In this document: one piece after another, positions 34,462-43,184 of the stretch
Layout: each line of letters opens with the position of its first letter
How positions within the stretch are numbered: position 1 is the stretch's first letter
Origin: Nitrospinaceae bacterium
GTDB taxonomy: Bacteria > UBA8248
Length of the DNA stretch: 57,209 nt
Reading direction: 5' to 3'
NCBI GenBank assembly: GCA_018669005.1
Contig: JABJAL010000007.1
Coordinates: forward strand, 1-57,209
Notes under the pieces: generated by a model
Told to the model about the DNA's origin: nothing
The model's input: the letters and a program-made list of their open reading frames with translations, nothing else
Database searches by the model: none
Program-made: the position numbers and the translations under genes

Positions 34462-35703
34462 ATGGTTAAAAAAGAATCAGATAAAGGCGACACCCTTCGC
34501 TGTTCGTTTTGCGGAAAAAGCCAGGAGGAGGTGAGAAAGCTTATCGCCGGACCCCAGGTTTATGTCTGCGATGAGTGCGTAGAGCTATGCAACGAAATCA
34601 TGATGGAGGAATGGAACGAGGAGCGCAAACGCGAGGCTAAAAAACTCCTCAAGCCCGTGGAAATAAAGTCTATTCTCGACGATCACATCATCGGACAGGA
34701 GCGAGCAAAAAAAATACTGTCTGTGGCGGTTTACAATCACTACAAGCGTATAGATTCGCGCGGTGATCTCGATGAGGTGGAATTACAAAAGAGCAACATT
34801 CTTTTGGTTGGGCCGACAGGCTCAGGCAAAACTCTCATGGCGCAGACCTTGGCGCGGATTCTCGATGTTCCCTTTGCCATTGTGGATGCGACTACGCTCA
34901 CAGAGGCGGGCTATGTTGGAGAGGATGTTGAGAACATAATTCTCAAACTCCTCCAAGCGGCCGACTACGATGTTCCCCGCGCCGAGAGAGGTATTATCTA
35001 TATAGATGAGATCGATAAGATTAGCCGCAAAAGCGAGAATCCCTCGATTACCCGCGATGTATCGGGAGAGGGCGTTCAGCAGGCGCTTTTGAAAATCATC
35101 GAAGGCACCATCGCAAACGTACCGCCCCAGGGTGGCCGGAAACACCCCCATCAAGAGTTTCTCCGGGTGGATACGGTCAATATTCTGTTTATTTGCGGCG
35201 GGGCCTTTGTTGGTTTGGATACGATTATCCGCAACCGTGTAGGTCGACGTGGTCTGGGTTTCGGGGCTGAGTTGAAATCGCAGAACGATGAGACAATTAG
35301 CGAAACGCTCTCACAGGCGTCTCCCGAGGACTTGCTTAAGTATGGCTTGATTCCTGAATTTGTCGGTCGCTTGCCTGTTCTGTCCACGCTGAACGAGTTA
35401 GACGAGGAAGCCTTGGTCAAAATCCTCACCGAGCCACGCAATGCCCTGGTGAAGCAGTTCTGTAAACTGGTGGAATTCGAGGATGCCACGCTTCGTTTTA
35501 CCGATGGTGCACTCAAAGAAATTGCCGCGCTTGCGCTTGAGCATAAAACGGGCGCTCGAGGGCTTCGATCTATCATTGAAGATATTATGTTGGAGACGAT
35601 GTTCGATTTGCCTTCGACGGCGGATGTGAAAGAAATTGTCATCGACGAAAATGTTGTTCACCGCAAGGAAAAACCCATCCTGGTTTATGAAAAGGCTAGC
35701 TAA
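34462..35703 (+). CDS. clpX: ATP-dependent Clp protease ATP-binding subunit ClpX
   Basis: A 413-residue AAA+ unfoldase that recognises tagged substrates and feeds ClpP. The N-terminal zinc-binding domain has Cys14, Cys17, Cys36 and Cys39. Walker A '[10 protein letters not shown]' is at about 116, Walker B '[10 protein letters not shown]' at about 178, and the ClpP-docking loop region is '[11 protein letters not shown]'-like ('[13 protein letters not shown]'). The length is normal. GTAGGAG is upstream of the ATG. It lies between clpP and lon, as in many bacteria. Confidence 0.97.
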   Translation: MVKKESDKGDTLRCSFCGKSQEEVRKLIAGPQVYVCDECVELCNEIMMEEWNEERKREAKKLLKPVEIKSILDDHIIGQERAKKILSVAVYNHYKRIDSRGDLDEVELQKSNILLVGPTGSGKTLMAQTLARILDVPFAIVDATTLTEAGYVGEDVENIILKLLQAADYDVPRAERGIIYIDEIDKISRKSENPSITRDVSGEGVQQALLKIIEGTIANVPPQGGRKHPHQEFLRVDTVNILFICGGAFVGLDTIIRNRVGRRGLGFGAELKSQNDETISETLSQASPEDLLKYGLIPEFVGRLPVLSTLNELDEEALVKILTEPRNALVKQFCKLVEFEDATLRFTDGALKEIAALALEHKTGARGLRSIIEDIMLETMFDLPSTADVKEIVIDENVVHRKEKPILVYEKAS

Positions 35704-35759
35704 ATTTTGATTAGCTCTTTTTTCCACGGGTATGTTTGTATGCTGGCAGTGAGGAATTT

Positions 35760-38297
35760 GTGAGTACCGATTCGTATACCCTTCCATGTGTCCCGTTAAG
35801 AGATGTTGTCCTTTTCCCTCACGTTTCTACTCCGATTTTTGTGGCAAAAGGCCGAGCGCTGATCACCGTAGAATCTTTGCCCCCCTCTGCGACTAAATTG
35901 TTGCTGGTTGCGCAGCGTGATGCACGCGATGAAGATCCGGAGCCCGAAGGTCTTTATGAAGTAGGCACCGAAGCCGAAATACTCCAGGTGATGCGGCTGA
36001 GCGATGGGACTATCAAGTTGTTGCTTGAGGGCGTCTCGCGTTGTCATGTAAATGAGTTTTACTTCGAGGGCGATTCGTTGTGGGCCGATGTTCGGCCAAT
36101 TGATGATTCAGAAGTTGAGTCTATTGATCTTTTGGCGCGGTGCAGGGGATTGATGGCTCTGTTTGAGGACTATCTCCGAGTTAATCAACGAATTCCCCAT
36201 GAAGTGTATGCGGCAATTGAAGGTCTTGGAAGTGTCTCGGCCATAACTGATGCCGTGGCTGCGAACCTTCCCATCAACAACGCCGAAAGGCAGCATTTGT
36301 TGGAAACTTTTGACCCAGCAGACAGAATAAAGGCACTCACCACATTGATCGATAAGGAAATTGAACTTCTCAAGGTGGAGCGCAAGGTGCGCTCGCGTGC
36401 TCGGCGTCAGATGAATCGAAATCAAAAAGAATTTTATTTGACGGAACAGCTCAAGGCGATTCAAAGAGAACTTGGAAACTCCGATGGAGTGGCTGGAGAC
36501 GGTGAGGAGCTTCGACAAATTGCCCAGAAGGTTCGATTGCCCAAAGAGGTTTCCGAGAAGGTCGAAAAAGAAATAACTCGACTCGAGATGATGACCCCGC
36601 TTTCGCCGGAAGCCTCTGTGGTCAGAACGTATGTCGAGTGGTTGCTTGAAATTCCCTGGGCGAATAAGACCCGGGATCGGAATAATCTGAAAGAAGCATC
36701 AAATATTCTTGAAAATGAGCATTTTGGTTTGAAGAAGGTCAAAGAAAGAATCCTTGAGCATTTGGCCGTCAAGATTTTGAACAATAAAATCCGCGGACCG
36801 ATTTTGTGTTTTGTCGGACCTCCGGGCGTCGGTAAGACATCGCTGGGCAAAAGTGTTGCTAATGCCTTGGGCAGAAAGTTTATCCGCGTTTCTCTGGGGG
36901 GTGTTCGTGACGAGGCCGAGATCAGGGGGCATCGGCGAACCTATATTGGTGCCCTGCCGGGGAGAATTATTCAGTCGATGAAAAAAGCGGGTACCAAGAA
37001 CCCCGTTTTTCTTCTGGATGAGATCGACAAAATGGGGGCGGACTTCAGAGGTGACCCCGCTTCAGCCTTGCTTGAAGCGCTCGATCCCGAACAAAATAAG
37101 AACTTCAACGACCACTATCTTGAAGTGGATTATGACCTTAGTCAGGTTTTTTTCATCACAACGGCGAATTCGACCGACGTTATACCACCTGCCCTCCTCG
37201 ATCGGATGGAGGTTATACGCCTCGCCGGATATACAGAGGAAGAAAAACTGGAGATATCCAAGCGTTTTCTCATTCCCAAGCAGCGTGAGGAACACGGTCT
37301 TGAGGAAAGTAAGATTCAGATTTCTGATGACGCCACTCTTCGTGTCATTCACGAATATACCCGCGAGTCCGGTGTGCGTAATCTGGAGAGGACTCTTGGA
37401 AATATTTGCCGGAAAGTTGCACGTAATCTAGTTGAAAGTTCTACTGGGAAGGTCAAGAGGTCAAAAAGCCAAAAAGGAGGCAACTCCAAGAGACCTGGTC
37501 AGGGTAAACTGGTGGCGGTGAAGCCTGAGGCCCTAGAAAAATATCTCGGTGCTCGCCGCTATACCCCTGATCGTCCCGAAACCCGGGCCGGGGTGGGGGT
37601 GGCCACCGGCTTGGCCTGGACTTCCATGGGAGGGGTGCTTCTTCCGTTGGAGGTAAGTGTGTTCCCTGGGAAAGGTGGGCTCATACTGACTGGAAAACTA
37701 GGTGATGTGATGAAGGAAAGCGCCCGTGCCGCAATTTCCTGGCTTCGCTCGCATCCGAAGGAATACGGAGTTCAGAGCAATTTTTATGAAAAAAAAGATA
37801 TGCATATTCATTTTCCCGAAGGGGCGATTCCCAAGGATGGGCCCTCTGCGGGCATTACGATGGCGGTGGCGTTGGTCAGCGCCCTGAGCGGCAGAAAAGT
37901 CCGCCACGACATTGCGATGAGTGGTGAAATCACCCTCAGGGGGCGTGTGCTTCCCATCGGAGGCGTTAAGGAGAAGCTGCTCGCTGCGAGGCGCGGCGGC
38001 ATCCCAGAGGTAATTCTGCCCGAGGAGAACCGAAAAGACGTTGTGGAACTGGAGGCGGAAACGCCCCTCGGCCTCAATATTCATTTTGTGGATAATGTCG
38101 AGCAGGTCGTGGAAAAATGTCTTCTCCCACAACCTGTCAGAAAACGCGATTCCTCCTCGTCTAAAACTGATATCAAGAGCAAACGAGTAGGTTCAATGAT
38201 CGGGGTGGGAGCGAAGCGCCGGGGGCCCTCCGTTCCGAAGTCTCCTGCCACAAGCTCGAAAAAGGGGGGCGGAGCGGCTGCTCGCAGAACCAGATAG
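35760..38297 (+). CDS. lon: ATP-dependent Lon protease
   Basis: An 845-residue soluble AAA+ serine protease. N-domain to about 300, coiled region, AAA domain with Walker A '[11 protein letters not shown]' near residue 352 and Walker B '[11 protein letters not shown]', then the protease domain with the Ser696/Lys737 dyad ('KDGPSAGIT', '[10 protein letters not shown]'). I start at GTG 35760 (GAGG 5 bases upstream). Two oddities: a basic Ser/Lys/Gly insert between AAA and protease domains ('[18 protein letters not shown]') and a basic low-complexity tail of about 50 residues after the catalytic domain ('[17 protein letters not shown]... AAARRTR'). Such tails are not part of canonical Lon and could bind nucleic acid or polyphosphate. 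Confidence 0.95.
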   Translation: MSTDSYTLPCVPLRDVVLFPHVSTPIFVAKGRALITVESLPPSATKLLLVAQRDARDEDPEPEGLYEVGTEAEILQVMRLSDGTIKLLLEGVSRCHVNEFYFEGDSLWADVRPIDDSEVESIDLLARCRGLMALFEDYLRVNQRIPHEVYAAIEGLGSVSAITDAVAANLPINNAERQHLLETFDPADRIKALTTLIDKEIELLKVERKVRSRARRQMNRNQKEFYLTEQLKAIQRELGNSDGVAGDGEELRQIAQKVRLPKEVSEKVEKEITRLEMMTPLSPEASVVRTYVEWLLEIPWANKTRDRNNLKEASNILENEHFGLKKVKERILEHLAVKILNNKIRGPILCFVGPPGVGKTSLGKSVANALGRKFIRVSLGGVRDEAEIRGHRRTYIGALPGRIIQSMKKAGTKNPVFLLDEIDKMGADFRGDPASALLEALDPEQNKNFNDHYLEVDYDLSQVFFITTANSTDVIPPALLDRMEVIRLAGYTEEEKLEISKRFLIPKQREEHGLEESKIQISDDATLRVIHEYTRESGVRNLERTLGNICRKVARNLVESSTGKVKRSKSQKGGNSKRPGQGKLVAVKPEALEKYLGARRYTPDRPETRAGVGVATGLAWTSMGGVLLPLEVSVFPGKGGLILTGKLGDVMKESARAAISWLRSHPKEYGVQSNFYEKKDMHIHFPEGAIPKDGPSAGITMAVALVSALSGRKVRHDIAMSGEITLRGRVLPIGGVKEKLLAARRGGIPEVILPEENRKDVVELEAETPLGLNIHFVDNVEQVVEKCLLPQPVRKRDSSSSKTDIKSKRVGSMIGVGAKRRGPSVPKSPATSSKKGGGAAARRTR

Positions 38298-38360
38298 TTG
38301 TTTTTGTGGTGGAATTCCCATACATAGGAAGCAGTTCCGTGGTATACGATGTCATCGCCA

Positions 38361-38390
38361 TTGACAATTGATGTGGCGCTTTCTTATGAT
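38361..38390 (+). promoter_or_regulatory. Sigma70-type promoter for tRNA-Val
   Basis: TTGACA (38361-38366), 18-base spacer, TATGAT (38385-38390), with expected start about 13 bases before the tRNA. A strong consensus match; it may also drive thrS and downstream genes. Confidence 0.75.
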
Positions 38391-38409
38391 TTAAATAGAT
38401 GAAGGACAA

Positions 38410-38484
38410 AGGCGCGTAGCTCAGGGGTAGAGCGCTTGCTCGACACGCAAGAGGTCGGCGGTTCGAAACCGCCCGCGCCTACCA
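38410..38484 (+). tRNA. tRNA-Val (anticodon GAC)
   Basis: 75 bases with encoded CCA. Acceptor AGGCGCG pairs perfectly with CGCGCCT. D-stem GCTC/GAGC, anticodon stem CTTGC/GCAAG with loop TCGACAC (anticodon GAC), T-arm GGCGG-TTCGAAA-CCGCC. Confidence 0.97.
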
Positions 38485-38565
38485 TTATATAGCTGATTGG
38501 TTGAATGTTTTTGAGCCAGTTTTCTTTTTCTCTAGCAAAGGAACTTTTGGCGTAGCCTCTAAAAT

Positions 38566-40443
38566 ATGGCAGTTAGATCAGATTTGAAAAATCCGCCCAA
38601 AGACGCAGTTGCCCTCAAGATCGATGGCAAGGTTGTCGATCTGAACAGCGCCGTTCCACCCGACACTTCGGTCGAGTATGTAACGCTTGATACCGTAGAG
38701 GGATTGGAAGTTCTGCGCCACAGCACGGCCCACCTCATGGCGCAGGCGGTGTTGGAGCTTTTCCCCGGCGTCCAGTTGACCATTGGTCCCCCCATCGACA
38801 GTGGCTTTTATTACGACATCGATACTGAGCGTACTTTTACGCCAGACGATCTCGCTGAAATCGAAAAGCGGATGTCGAAACTCGCCAAGCGCGGTTTTCC
38901 CATCAAGCGCGAGGAACTCGAGCGTGCCGACGCCCTCAAACTGTTCGAGGAACGGAGCGAGCCCTATAAAATTGAAATGATCAACGAGCTTCCCGAGGGG
39001 GAGATCATCTCGACTTACCAGCAGGGAGATTTTGTCGATCTGTGCCGAGGGCCGCATATGTCCTCGACAGCGAAGCTCAAGCACTTCAAGTTGCTCAGTG
39101 TTGCCGGCGCTTATTGGCGGGGTGATGAAAAGAATAAAATGCTTCAGCGGATCTATGGCACTGCCTATCCTGCGCGCGAGGAGATCGAAGCCCACCTGAA
39201 GAGGCTTAAGGAAGCCAAAGAAAGAGATCACCGCGTACTGGGCAAGCAGCTTGGCTTGTTCCTCGTGGACGAAAATGCGGGGCCGGGCTTGATCTATTGG
39301 CAGCCGAAGGGAAATCTTGTCCGTAAATCAGTAGAGCGTTTTTGGGAAGATGAGCACACCAAGCGCGGCTATCAGTTGGTCACGATTCCGCACATCGCAC
39401 GGGACGAGCTTTTTAAGATATCAGGACACTACGACTATTACCGGGAAAACATGTATGTCCTGAATATTGACGAGCAGGAATATGTGCTTAAGCCCATGAA
39501 CTGTCCGGGTCATATTCTTATTTATCAAGCAGATACTCGAAGCTATCGGGATCTTCCTTACCGGTTGGCAGAGATGGGCACGGTTTACAGATATGAGAGA
39601 AGTGGCGTGCTCCATGGAATGCTTCGTGTCCGGGGTTTCACCCAGGACGATGCGCATATCTTTTGCACCCCGGAGCAGGCGCAGGATGAGGTAATCAATG
39701 TTATCGATCTGGCTCAGTTCATGCTGGAGAGCTTCGGCTACGAGAATTTCGAGATAGAACTCTCGGTTCACGACCCGGCTAATTTTGAAAAATATGCGGG
39801 AAGCAAAGATGACTGGGCCGCCGCCGAGGAGGCCTTGAAAAAAGCTCTTGAGACTCGCCACATCCCTTATAAGCGTATCGAGGGCGAGGCGGCGTTCTAC
39901 GGGCCCAAAATCGATATCAAGATGCTCGATGCGCTTGGGCGTGGGTGGCAGGGACCCACTATCCAGTTCGACTTCAATCTGCCCAAACGGTTTGACCTCC
40001 GGTATGTCGGGGCTGATGGCGATCGCCACCTGGTCGTGATGATTCACCGCACCGTTCTTGGTTCGATGGAGCGGTTTGTAGGTGGTTTGATTGAGCACTA
40101 TGCTGGTGCTTTCCCGTCATGGTTAGCGCCCGTGCAGGCGAAAGTCATGACAATTACGGACGATCAGATTCCTTATGCAAATCAGGTCGTCGAAAAGCTT
40201 CGAGGCGCCTACCTGCGTGTCGAGCCGGATTTTCGTAACGAGAAAATTGGAAAGAAAATTAGAGAAGCGCAAATCGAAAAGGTTCCCTACATGCTTGTTA
40301 TTGGTGCGAGGGAAGCCGAGTCGGGAGAAGTCGCGATGAGGATTCGCGGCCAGGGCGATATCGGATCTATCTCTTTGGAGGAAGCGATGAAGCAAATTCA
40401 ATCGAATGTAAACGCACGTTCCCAATCCCCAGGGGAGAATTAA
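38566..40443 (+). CDS. thrS: Threonyl-tRNA synthetase with shortened TGS domain
   Basis: A 625-residue class II synthetase that charges tRNA-Thr. The editing (second) domain starts with 'HSTAHLMAQAV' and 'GPPIDSGFYYD'. Catalytic motifs are 'MNCPGHI' (zinc-binding Cys), motif 2 'YRYERSGVLHGMLRVRGFTQDDAHIFC' region and motif 3 'HRTVLGSMERF'. The C-terminal anticodon-binding domain ends the protein. Only the second half of the usual N-terminal TGS domain ('AVALKIDGKVVDL...VEYVTLDT') is present. An in-frame TAA just before the ATG excludes an upstream start, and the tRNA-Val gene lies 81 bases back. Forms an operon with infC (1-base gap). Confidence 0.95.
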   Translation: MAVRSDLKNPPKDAVALKIDGKVVDLNSAVPPDTSVEYVTLDTVEGLEVLRHSTAHLMAQAVLELFPGVQLTIGPPIDSGFYYDIDTERTFTPDDLAEIEKRMSKLAKRGFPIKREELERADALKLFEERSEPYKIEMINELPEGEIISTYQQGDFVDLCRGPHMSSTAKLKHFKLLSVAGAYWRGDEKNKMLQRIYGTAYPAREEIEAHLKRLKEAKERDHRVLGKQLGLFLVDENAGPGLIYWQPKGNLVRKSVERFWEDEHTKRGYQLVTIPHIARDELFKISGHYDYYRENMYVLNIDEQEYVLKPMNCPGHILIYQADTRSYRDLPYRLAEMGTVYRYERSGVLHGMLRVRGFTQDDAHIFCTPEQAQDEVINVIDLAQFMLESFGYENFEIELSVHDPANFEKYAGSKDDWAAAEEALKKALETRHIPYKRIEGEAAFYGPKIDIKMLDALGRGWQGPTIQFDFNLPKRFDLRYVGADGDRHLVVMIHRTVLGSMERFVGGLIEHYAGAFPSWLAPVQAKVMTITDDQIPYANQVVEKLRGAYLRVEPDFRNEKIGKKIREAQIEKVPYMLVIGAREAESGEVAMRIRGQGDIGSISLEEAMKQIQSNVNARSQSPGEN

Positions 40444-40444
40444 T

Positions 40445-41197
40445 ATGGTTCTTCGATCGCGCCGCAGGGACATCAGCCCGACTGTTACAGGTCCACGTGT
40501 TAATCATGATATCCGTGTTCCCGAGGTGCGAGTTATCGACGAAGAAAGCGAACAATTGGGGATACTTTCGATTGACGATGCCGTTAAGGCCGCAGAGGAT
40601 CGATTCCTCGATCTGGTCGAGGTGGCGCCCAATTCCGACCCGCCTGTGTGCAAGATCATGGATTACGGGCGCTATAAATACTCGATGCAGAAAAAAGGCA
40701 AGGAAGCCAAGAAGCGCCAGAAGATCGTCGAGCTCAAGGAAGTTAAGATGCGGATCAAAATCGATGAGCACGACTATGAATTCAAGAAAAACCATGCTGA
40801 GCGGTTTTTGCTCGATGGCAACAAGGCTAAGGTGACGATCATGTTTCGCGGGCGGGAAGTGACACACCCTCATCTTGGCCGGAAGCTTCTTGATCGGGTG
40901 TCGAATGATCTGATGGAAATCTGCACCATCGAGCAAAATCCTCTTCTTGAGGGACGGAACATGACGATGGTGTTGGCGCCGAACAAGGCCGCCGCGAAGA
41001 TCAAGGAGAGTGGCGGAGCGAAGGGTAAATCTGGCAAAAAAGCGCGTTTGAATGAGGAAGAGGGTGCCCTGACGGCACCCCTGACCGATAGCCTCAATGA
41101 AGCAGTCGAAAATAAGAGTGCTGAATCTGCCGAAAGCTCGCCTGAGCCGGTGGAGGAGCAAAATATCGAGGAAGGGAAAACTGATGCCGAAGCTTAA
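40445..41197 (+). CDS. infC: Translation initiation factor IF-3 with long acidic C-terminal extension
   Basis: A 250-residue IF-3, which checks the start codon on the 30S subunit. The N-domain ('[16 protein letters not shown]', '[22 protein letters not shown]') and C-domain ('[25 protein letters not shown]', '[16 protein letters not shown]') are complete by about residue 182. Beyond that is a tail of about 65 residues, first Lys/Gly-rich and then strongly acidic, absent from classic IF-3 of about 180 residues. It begins with ATG rather than the AUU used for autoregulation in E. coli. GGGGAG overlaps the thrS end. The last 14 bases overlap rpmI. Confidence 0.95.
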   Translation: MVLRSRRRDISPTVTGPRVNHDIRVPEVRVIDEESEQLGILSIDDAVKAAEDRFLDLVEVAPNSDPPVCKIMDYGRYKYSMQKKGKEAKKRQKIVELKEVKMRIKIDEHDYEFKKNHAERFLLDGNKAKVTIMFRGREVTHPHLGRKLLDRVSNDLMEICTIEQNPLLEGRNMTMVLAPNKAAAKIKESGGAKGKSGKKARLNEEEGALTAPLTDSLNEAVENKSAESAESSPEPVEEQNIEEGKTDAEA

Positions 41198-41381
41198 AAC
41201 CAACCGGGGTGCGGCGAAGCGCTTCAAAGTTACGGGAACCGGTAAAATCAAGCGGAATAACTCACACCGGCGCCATATTCTTACGAAGAAGACCACCAAG
41301 CGGAAGCGTGAAATGCGTCGTGCGGGGCTCGTGTCGGATGCGGATCGGGGTCTTGTTAAGAAGTTGCTCCCCTATCTTTAG
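41184..41381 (+). CDS. rpmI: 50S ribosomal protein L35
   Basis: A 65-residue basic ribosomal protein, '[23 protein letters not shown]' to 'LPYL', full length for the family. The start ATG lies within the end of infC (14-base overlap), with GGAAGGG upstream inside infC, implying translational coupling. An apparent longer frame to 41097 is infC sequence in another frame. L20 follows after an unusually long 207-base gap. Confidence 0.97.
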   Translation: MPKLKTNRGAAKRFKVTGTGKIKRNNSHRRHILTKKTTKRKREMRRAGLVSDADRGLVKKLLPYL

Positions 41382-41465
41382 ATTCGAATATTGACAGTTA
41401 ATTCAATGTGTTATGGTTTTTTTGCCGCTCTTTCCTTTCAGGTTGCTGGCTTGGGCGTTGAAGGC

Positions 41466-41494
41466 TTGCAGAAGGCCGGGTCAACGGGTATATT
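41466..41494 (+). promoter_or_regulatory. Possible promoter between rpmI and rplT
   Basis: TTGCAG (41466-41471), 17-base spacer, TATATT (41489-41494). The -10 matches 5 of 6 but the -35 only 3 of 6. It would give rplT and pheST their own transcript. A TTGACA at 41391 with a poor -10 is an alternative. Confidence 0.35.
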
Positions 41495-41535
41495 CCGGCG
41501 CGTTGAAAAAAGAAGGTGATTTTAGGCTAATTTGC

Positions 41536-41565
41536 CGGGGTATGAAGATTTGGCCCCGCTTTTTT
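41536..41565 (+). terminator. Possible attenuator hairpin before rplT
   Basis: CGGGG (41536-41540) pairs with CCCCG (41554-41558) around a 13-base loop and is followed by C and six T. It sits 23 bases before the rplT start. L20 controls its own operon in several bacteria, so this could be a regulatory attenuator; the stem is short. Confidence 0.4.
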
Positions 41566-41588
41566 ACTTTGTTTGAGGTATTGAGGAT

Positions 41589-41942
41589 ATGCCCCGTTCG
41601 ACAGGACATGCAGCTAGTCGCGCACGCCACAAAAGACTTCTCAAGCAGGCAAAGGGATATCGCGGTGCGCGCTCCAAACGGTATCGCTCTGCAAAAGAAA
41701 CCGTTCTCCGGGCCATGTCATACGCCTACCGGGATCGTCGGGTCAGGAAACGCGAATTTCGTCGGCTCTGGAATGTGCGCATCAATGCCGCCGTTCGTCT
41801 GGAGGGCATGAACTATAGCCGCTTCATTTACGGTCTGGGCAAGGCGGGGGTGGAAGTGAACCGCAAGATTCTCGCCGAACTGGCAATTTCCGATCCACCT
41901 GCGTTTTCTAAGCTAGTGGAGATTGCTCGGACAGCCGCTTAG
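41589..41942 (+). CDS. rplT: 50S ribosomal protein L20
   Basis: A 117-residue ribosomal protein and early 23S assembly factor, with the family sequence '[20 protein letters not shown]' at residues about 15-34 and '[19 protein letters not shown]' later. Full length. GAGGAT is directly upstream of ATG. A strong terminator follows the gene. Confidence 0.97.
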   Translation: MPRSTGHAASRARHKRLLKQAKGYRGARSKRYRSAKETVLRAMSYAYRDRRVRKREFRRLWNVRINAAVRLEGMNYSRFIYGLGKAGVEVNRKILAELAISDPPAFSKLVEIARTAA

Positions 41943-41970
41943 GAGTCAATTGGCCCCAAAGATATTCCAG

Positions 41971-41999
41971 GCTCCGTCCGCAAGGGCGGAGCTTTTTTT
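41971..41999 (+). terminator. Rho-independent terminator between rplT and pheS
   Basis: A 9-base-pair stem (41971-41979 with 41984-41992, one T.G pair) capped by the GNRA tetraloop GCAA and followed by seven T. pheST in enterobacteria is controlled by attenuation at this spot, but I see no Phe-rich leader peptide here. Confidence 0.92.
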
Positions 42000-42032
42000 G
42001 TATGAACTCTGTGTAGGAAATCTGGGAGTGTC

Positions 42033-43127
42033 ATGACCACGGAACTTGAACTTCACGATCTTGCGCGTGAGGCGCTTCGCTCAATTGCTGAAGTTGTGAG
42101 CGAGGCCCAGGCCGAGGAAATCCGGATTCGCTATCTAGGGCGAAAAGGCGGAATTCTGAATGAAGTGACCAAGGGTCTCAAGGATTTGCCGCCGGAGCAA
42201 AAACGGGTTATCGGACCCTTGGCTAATCGCCTCAAGGGGTTGATCGAGAAAAGCCTCACTGCTCACAAGAAGGGAGATATGGCTGCCTTTCAGGAGGCCA
42301 TTCAATCTGAGATCCAGAACGAGGGTGGCAAGGTTCTATTATTCGGTCAGGTGGAAATCTCGGAGGGTTCCATCGACTTCGAGGAGACTGGCGCGGCGAG
42401 CGGGCCCAGAGTTGATCTCACGGTGCCGGGGCGCTCTCAACCCTTGGGCCACAAGCACCCGCTTATTCAGACGATGGAGGATATCGTCGAGGTTCTCTCC
42501 CGGTTGGGATATACGGTGGTCGAGGGGCCCGAGATTGAGCTTGATAGCTATAATTTCGAGGCTTTGAACATTCCGCGGGACCACCCTGCCCGAGACATGC
42601 AGGACACCTTCTATATATCTGATGATGTTCTTTTGCGGACCCATACCTCGCCCGTGCAAATACGGGTGATGGAAAATGTGAAGCCTCCTGTGAAAATCAT
42701 AGCGCCCGGTAAGGTGTTCCGGTGCGATGCCGATGTCACTCATTCGCCGATGTTTCATCAAATTGAGGGCCTGTATGTGGACAAGGGTCTTTCTTTTGCC
42801 GATCTAAAGGGAACGCTTGAGACGTTTGTGCATGAGATATTTGGCCCGGAGTTCCGCATTCGGCTGCGGCCCAGCTTTTTCCCATTCACCGAGCCCAGCG
42901 CGGAAGTTGATATTGCGTGCGACCACCTCGCAGGTGGACGGTGGCTTGAAGTGCTGGGGGCTGGAATGGTCGATCCCGCTGTGTTCAAGGCGGTGGGATA
43001 CGACCCCGAGGAGTGGAGTGGTTTCGCGTGGGGAATTGGTGTCGAGCGGGTGGCCATGCTCCGCTACGGCATTAGCGATATCCGCATGTTCTTCGAGAAT
43101 GATGTTCGAATGCTTCAGCAGTTTTAG
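42033..43127 (+). CDS. pheS: Phenylalanyl-tRNA synthetase alpha subunit
   Basis: A 364-residue class II catalytic subunit. N-terminal coiled coil to about residue 95. Motif 1 region 'GHKHPLIQTMEDIVEVLSRLGY', motif 2 'HTSPVQIRVM' and 'PGKVFRCDADVTHSPMFHQIEG', and motif 3 'GFAWGIGVERVAMLRYGI' at the C-terminus. It forms the alpha2-beta2 enzyme with the pheT product 57 bases downstream. GGGAG lies upstream of the ATG. Confidence 0.97.
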   Translation: MTTELELHDLAREALRSIAEVVSEAQAEEIRIRYLGRKGGILNEVTKGLKDLPPEQKRVIGPLANRLKGLIEKSLTAHKKGDMAAFQEAIQSEIQNEGGKVLLFGQVEISEGSIDFEETGAASGPRVDLTVPGRSQPLGHKHPLIQTMEDIVEVLSRLGYTVVEGPEIELDSYNFEALNIPRDHPARDMQDTFYISDDVLLRTHTSPVQIRVMENVKPPVKIIAPGKVFRCDADVTHSPMFHQIEGLYVDKGLSFADLKGTLETFVHEIFGPEFRIRLRPSFFPFTEPSAEVDIACDHLAGGRWLEVLGAGMVDPAVFKAVGYDPEEWSGFAWGIGVERVAMLRYGISDIRMFFENDVRMLQQF

Positions 43128-43184
43128 GTGCGCCTCGGAATTACGATGACACTTTAATTTTTATAAACGGTAAGAAGAAAAAAA

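Noticed and set aside
40367-41299. 310-codon open frame on the minus strand over thrS-infC-rpmI
   Set aside because: Opposite three well-supported genes and without domain features.
41943-42032. pheST leader peptide attenuator
   Set aside because: The only short frame after the terminator is M-N-S-V, with no Phe codons; the hairpin is better read as the rplT terminator.
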